Shown: positions 61,252 through 64,000 of the stretch, in pieces
Layout: each line of letters opens with the position of its first letter
Numbering within the stretch: the first letter of the stretch is position 1
Assembly: GCA_963654355.1 (NCBI GenBank)
Contig: CAVKBM010000001.1
Coordinates: 1 to 64,000 of the forward strand
Direction: 5' to 3'
From: UBA1181 sp963654355
Lineage (GTDB): Bacteria > Bacteroidota > Bacteroidia > Bacteroidales > Paludibacteraceae
Length of the DNA: 64,000 bases
Notes under the pieces: model-generated
Databases searched by the model: none
What the model saw: only the letters and a program-made list of their open reading frames with translations
Told to the model about the DNA's origin: nothing
Translations under genes and position numbers: made by a program

Positions 61252-61965
61252 TCACATATTCAAATAATACTCTCTCGTCAACTTCACATATTCCTCGGAA
61301 TACTGATGTCGACCACCACTCTCAATAACCATCCTTGCGACCTCGCAATCTGTTGTTTGCATTGAAAACTCAGCAAGAATTCGTTTGGGCATTGACTGTG
61401 GAGTAGGGTAGACCTCAACTATTCGATATATAAACAAATTGTGCGTCGCTGCCAACGATATGAAAAACTCCTTCTCCGAGTAAGGGAAAACAACAGCAAA
61501 ACGACCATCCTCTGTCAGCAAGGCTGAAACAGACTTCAACAACACCTCGTACGAAAGTGTGTCGGTATGGCGCGCCATCGTACGCTCTTTGCTATCCGCC
61601 TTCAATGATCCATTAAAGTAGGGAGGGTTGCTGATGATGAAATCAAACTTTTCATCCGTCCGAACAACGAACTCCTGCAATGACACGTTTTCAATTTGAA
61701 TTCTATCCCGCCAATCAATCCTCTCAACATTCTCTGTCGCTTGTCGAGCTGCCAACCCATCTATTTCAATCCCTAAAATTTGCGCTGAAGAGCGTTGCGC
61801 AACCATCAAAGAGAGTAAGCCTGTACCTGACCCAATGTCCAAAACACGTTTAGACCCTTCAACACTTGCCCATGCACCTAACAAAACGCCATCTGTCCCC
61901 ACTTTCATAGCACAATTATCCTGATACACAGTGAATTGCTTAAATCGAAAATAGGAATTTGGCAT
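61252..61965 (-). CDS. trmN6: tRNA1(Val) (adenine37-N6)-methyltransferase
   Basis: 237 residues. FRFKQFTVYQDNCAMKVGTD is the TrmN6/YfiC entry, RVLDIGSGTGLLSLMVAQRS the SAM motif I and FDFIISNPPYFNGSLK the catalytic NPPY. SKERTMARHTDTLSYEVLLK is also family specific. It makes m6A37 in tRNA1(Val). It is 10 bp downstream of the exonuclease gene. Confidence 0.9.
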   Translation of the reverse strand: MPNSYFRFKQFTVYQDNCAMKVGTDGVLLGAWASVEGSKRVLDIGSGTGLLSLMVAQRSSAQILGIEIDGLAARQATENVERIDWRDRIQIENVSLQEFVVRTDEKFDFIISNPPYFNGSLKADSKERTMARHTDTLSYEVLLKSVSALLTEDGRFAVVFPYSEKEFFISLAATHNLFIYRIVEVYPTPQSMPKRILAEFSMQTTDCEVARMVIESGGRHQYSEEYVKLTREYYLNM

Positions 61966-61975
61966 AAAAACTTTC

Positions 61976-62761
61976 TTAGCGAATATTATATTTTATCTTT
62001 ACTTGAGTGAGCATTCGCTTCGTGTCTAAGGTGAAATCACTCTGCATCATCCAATTGTAATAACCAGGGTCGGTCAGCAGTACCTCTGCCAATTTTCTTC
62101 CTTTGTATTTTCCAAAATTCACAATCTCTTCCTTCTTGTCATTGTAGACGAAACGACCCGCAAAATCAACATTATTGTTATGAGCCGAATATTCTGCCAA
62201 GAAGTCAATGTCGTTCTTCAAGTCGGGATAACGGTCAAGCTGAGCCTTCAGCACCTCGTATGTGGCTAAGATGTCTGCCTGAGCTCCGTGTGCTCCCTCT
62301 AAGTCCTTGTCGCAATAAAACTTGTAAGCGGCAGTGAGTGTCCTCTGCTCCTTCTTATTGAAGATAACCTGCGCATCCACAAACTTGCTTCTTCGCAAAT
62401 CTATGTCCACACCCGCACGGATAAACTCTTCTGCCAACAAGGGAATATCAAAACGATTTGAGTTATAACCTCCTAAATCACAACCTTTTATCCACTCTGC
62501 CAACGACTTTGCGATCTCCTTGAAGGTTGGCTGATCTTTTAAGTCATCATCCGTGATGTGTGTCAAATCAATCACCTCCTTAGAAAGCGGTATCTGAACG
62601 CCACCCAAATCTACGGGTTTCACTCTTCTGGTTTTGACCTCTTGATCGCCATTCGGCATCACCTTAATCATTGAAAGCTCAATGATTCTATCTGTAACGA
62701 TGTTTAGTCCAGTAGTTTCTAAATCGAAGAAAACAATTGGCTTCTTCAAATTCAACTCCAT
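61976..62761 (-). CDS. DnaQ-like 3'-5' exonuclease with DUF3820 domain
   Basis: 261 residues from the ATG at 62761 (MELNLKKPIVFFDLETTGLN); an ATG 14 codons upstream lies in the dnaN terminator and is not favoured. DEDDh active-site pieces are FFDLETTGLNIVTDRIIELS, LGGYNSNRFDIPLLAEEFI and GAHGAQADILATYEVLK. The C-terminal VNFGKYKGRKLAEVLLTDPG segment is DUF3820. Probable epsilon-type proofreading or repair exonuclease; the position beside dnaN, the sliding clamp, fits either. Confidence 0.9.
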   Translation of the reverse strand: MELNLKKPIVFFDLETTGLNIVTDRIIELSMIKVMPNGDQEVKTRRVKPVDLGGVQIPLSKEVIDLTHITDDDLKDQPTFKEIAKSLAEWIKGCDLGGYNSNRFDIPLLAEEFIRAGVDIDLRRSKFVDAQVIFNKKEQRTLTAAYKFYCDKDLEGAHGAQADILATYEVLKAQLDRYPDLKNDIDFLAEYSAHNNNVDFAGRFVYNDKKEEIVNFGKYKGRKLAEVLLTDPGYYNWMMQSDFTLDTKRMLTQVKIKYNIR

Positions 62762-62786
62762 CTTTTCGTTCTTTAAGTCTTTATAA

Positions 62787-62826
62787 CGAAAAGGACAAGC
62801 CAAAGAAAACTCTCCAACCTGTCCTT
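62787..62826 (-). terminator. Terminator of dnaN
   Basis: AAGGACA / TGTCCTT stem after the dnaN stop; on the minus strand it is followed by TTTTCG. The loop is large (22 nt), so this is moderate evidence. Confidence 0.55.
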
Positions 62827-62836
62827 AATTATATCA

Positions 62837-63967
62837 TTAGTCGGCCAACTGCATTGGCATCAAGAGCATCAAAACATCCTCCGTTCCGTTCTGCTCTAAA
62901 GGCAAAAGCAGACCGGCGCGCGCAGGATCAGACATCTCCATAGCGACATTATCAGAATTCAAATTGTTCAACATGTCAATCATAATAGAACACTTGAAAC
63001 CGATCTTTATCGGTTCACCCTCGTAACTACAACTCAAACTCTCTTCTGCAGAGATTGAAAAGTCAAAATCCTGGGCAGAACAAGTGAGCTGGTTGTTCTC
63101 AAATTCAATTTTAACAAGGTTAGTAGACTGGCTCGCATACACAGCGACACGACGAAGCGCGTTAAGCAACGCTGTTCTCTCTATGACCGCCTTATTTGGA
63201 TTATTGGTTGGAATCACAGCGTTGTAGTTAGGATAATTACCCTCAATCAAGCGACATACCAACTGATAATCAGACAATTTAAAGTAGACATTCCTAGAAT
63301 CGAATCTCACTTCAACATCGCCCGACTCTTTTGAAAGAACGGTTTTCAAAAGTGCGATAGGTTTCTTAGGCAAAACGAAAGAGTTATTCGACTCTCCCTT
63401 TGCAGAAGTACTCTTGATACGCACCAACTTTCGACCATCGGTGGCAACGAAAGTAATGTTCTCCGTAGTAATATCAAAATAAATACCACCCATGATAGGG
63501 TGTGTTTCGGACTCACTCGTAGCAAAAGCCGTTGCCGTGATACCCATATTCAACACATTGGATGGTATGATGATCCGCGAGTTGTTCTCTTCCAAATCAC
63601 GCATCTTAGGAAACTCATCCGCATTCTGACCGATAAACTCATACTTACCGTTATTGGCTACAGATGTGATTTTCATCATATAGTTAGAGTCGTTGATGTC
63701 AAAGTTCAACGGTTCGTCTGAAAACTCTTTCAAAGTGTCCATCAAAATCTTTGCAGACAAAGCCACAAGACCCGACCCCTCCGAACTGTTCAGAGTTACT
63801 GTCGTCGTCATTGTAGTCTCCATATCGGCGGCGGTAATCGTCAACACGCCATCATGCAAGTTAAACAAGAAGTTATCCAAAATAGGCAACGTATTCTTGG
63901 AATTAATCACACGACTGATCGCCTGCAAATGTGTCAATAGAGTGGCACTTGATACTGAAAAATTCAT
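62837..63967 (-). CDS. dnaN: DNA polymerase III sliding clamp (beta subunit)
   Basis: 376 residues, full length for DnaN. MNFSVSSATLLTHLQAISRV, NTLPILDNFLFNL, AFATSESETHPIMGGIYFDI, VATDGRKLVRIKSTSAKGES and the C-terminal DVLMLLMPMQLAD are the three-domain clamp landmarks. The last 33 bases of the window are its upstream sequence. No dnaA or recF is seen next to it within the window. Confidence 0.97.
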   Translation of the reverse strand: MNFSVSSATLLTHLQAISRVINSKNTLPILDNFLFNLHDGVLTITAADMETTMTTTVTLNSSEGSGLVALSAKILMDTLKEFSDEPLNFDINDSNYMMKITSVANNGKYEFIGQNADEFPKMRDLEENNSRIIIPSNVLNMGITATAFATSESETHPIMGGIYFDITTENITFVATDGRKLVRIKSTSAKGESNNSFVLPKKPIALLKTVLSKESGDVEVRFDSRNVYFKLSDYQLVCRLIEGNYPNYNAVIPTNNPNKAVIERTALLNALRRVAVYASQSTNLVKIEFENNQLTCSAQDFDFSISAEESLSCSYEGEPIKIGFKCSIMIDMLNNLNSDNVAMEMSDPARAGLLLPLEQNGTEDVLMLLMPMQLAD

Positions 63968-64000
63968 ATATGTACTTTTATTTTATTATCTCATTTTAAG

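Noticed and set aside
1..64000. tRNA, rRNA, tmRNA genes, CRISPR arrays or prophage
   Set aside because: Intergenic gaps were read for cloverleaf, repeat-spacer or phage gene patterns and none was found by eye; a dedicated RNA search would be decisive for small non-coding RNAs.

Overview
The window looks like chromosome of a Bacteroidales bacterium (phylum Bacteroidota). Indicators are: type IX secretion (T9SS) C-terminal sorting domains on three large exported proteins; the TAnnTTTG type -7 promoter element upstream of many genes with little sign of Shine-Dalgarno sequences; a 29-residue AURKAIP1/COX24-like ribosomal protein beside rng and an HU gene; and Bacteroidales-type arrangements such as rsmD-DUF3822, DUF2023-flavodoxin and pdxS-pdxT beside a kinase-like AraC protein. 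The three exported proteins include two pectinolytic lyases, which points to a plant-polysaccharide diet. Genus cannot be fixed from this sequence alone.

Layout. 1-4.2 kb: a probable defence remnant with one intact DUF262/DUF1524 (GmrSD-like) gene, a second DUF262 gene broken by two homopolymer indels and a stop, and a truncated deoxyribosyltransferase-like gene. 4.2-16.4 kb: ddl, a DUF4468-like protein, a mini-remnant of an Rpn/PD-(D/E)XK gene, xseA, a 1580-residue T9SS repeat protein, argC, a DsrE-like protein, an AraC regulator, a stand-alone acyl carrier protein and thyA. 16.7-23.2 kb: the elongasome cluster purH(N-domain)-mreB-mreC-mreD-mrdA-rodA. 23.4-28.5 kb: mdh with a structured leader, rng, the small ribosomal protein, HU, mutY and an internally deleted Fic gene. 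28.5-31.3 kb: a vitamin B6 module (pdxT, pdxS and a ThiD-like/AraC fusion). 31.3-32.4 kb: a decayed region with a DUF1703 remnant. 32.4-38.9 kb: a five-gene branched-chain amino acid operon (leuA-leuC-leuD-cimA/leuA-like-leuB) behind a promoter, an Ile/Leu-rich leader peptide and an attenuator. 38.9-43.4 kb: argB, mscL, a DUF3298-like lipoprotein, a small dimeric-barrel protein with a divergent AraC regulator, and queH. 43.4-49.9 kb: rhamnogalacturonan lyase and pectate lyase. 49.9-52.7 kb: a membrane-anchored UvrD-like helicase bracketed by 19-bp direct repeats inside what looks like a GH3 remnant. 52.8-64 kb: housekeeping genes (DUF2023, fldA, ychF, folB, rsmD, DUF3822, a recD-like helicase, a Wzz-like protein, CYTH, trmN6, a DnaQ-like exonuclease and dnaN).

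Functional links. LeuC, LeuD and LeuB can serve both leucine synthesis (from LeuA) and a citramalate route to isoleucine (from the second synthase). This fits a leader peptide with four Ile codons and a run of five Leu codons. The two lyases would attack the homogalacturonan and rhamnogalacturonan-I parts of pectin at the cell surface. A recurring theme is small in-frame internal-deletion products (Fic, Rpn) and decayed accessory genes lying between conserved housekeeping blocks. No tRNA, rRNA, CRISPR array, transposase or integrase gene was seen.
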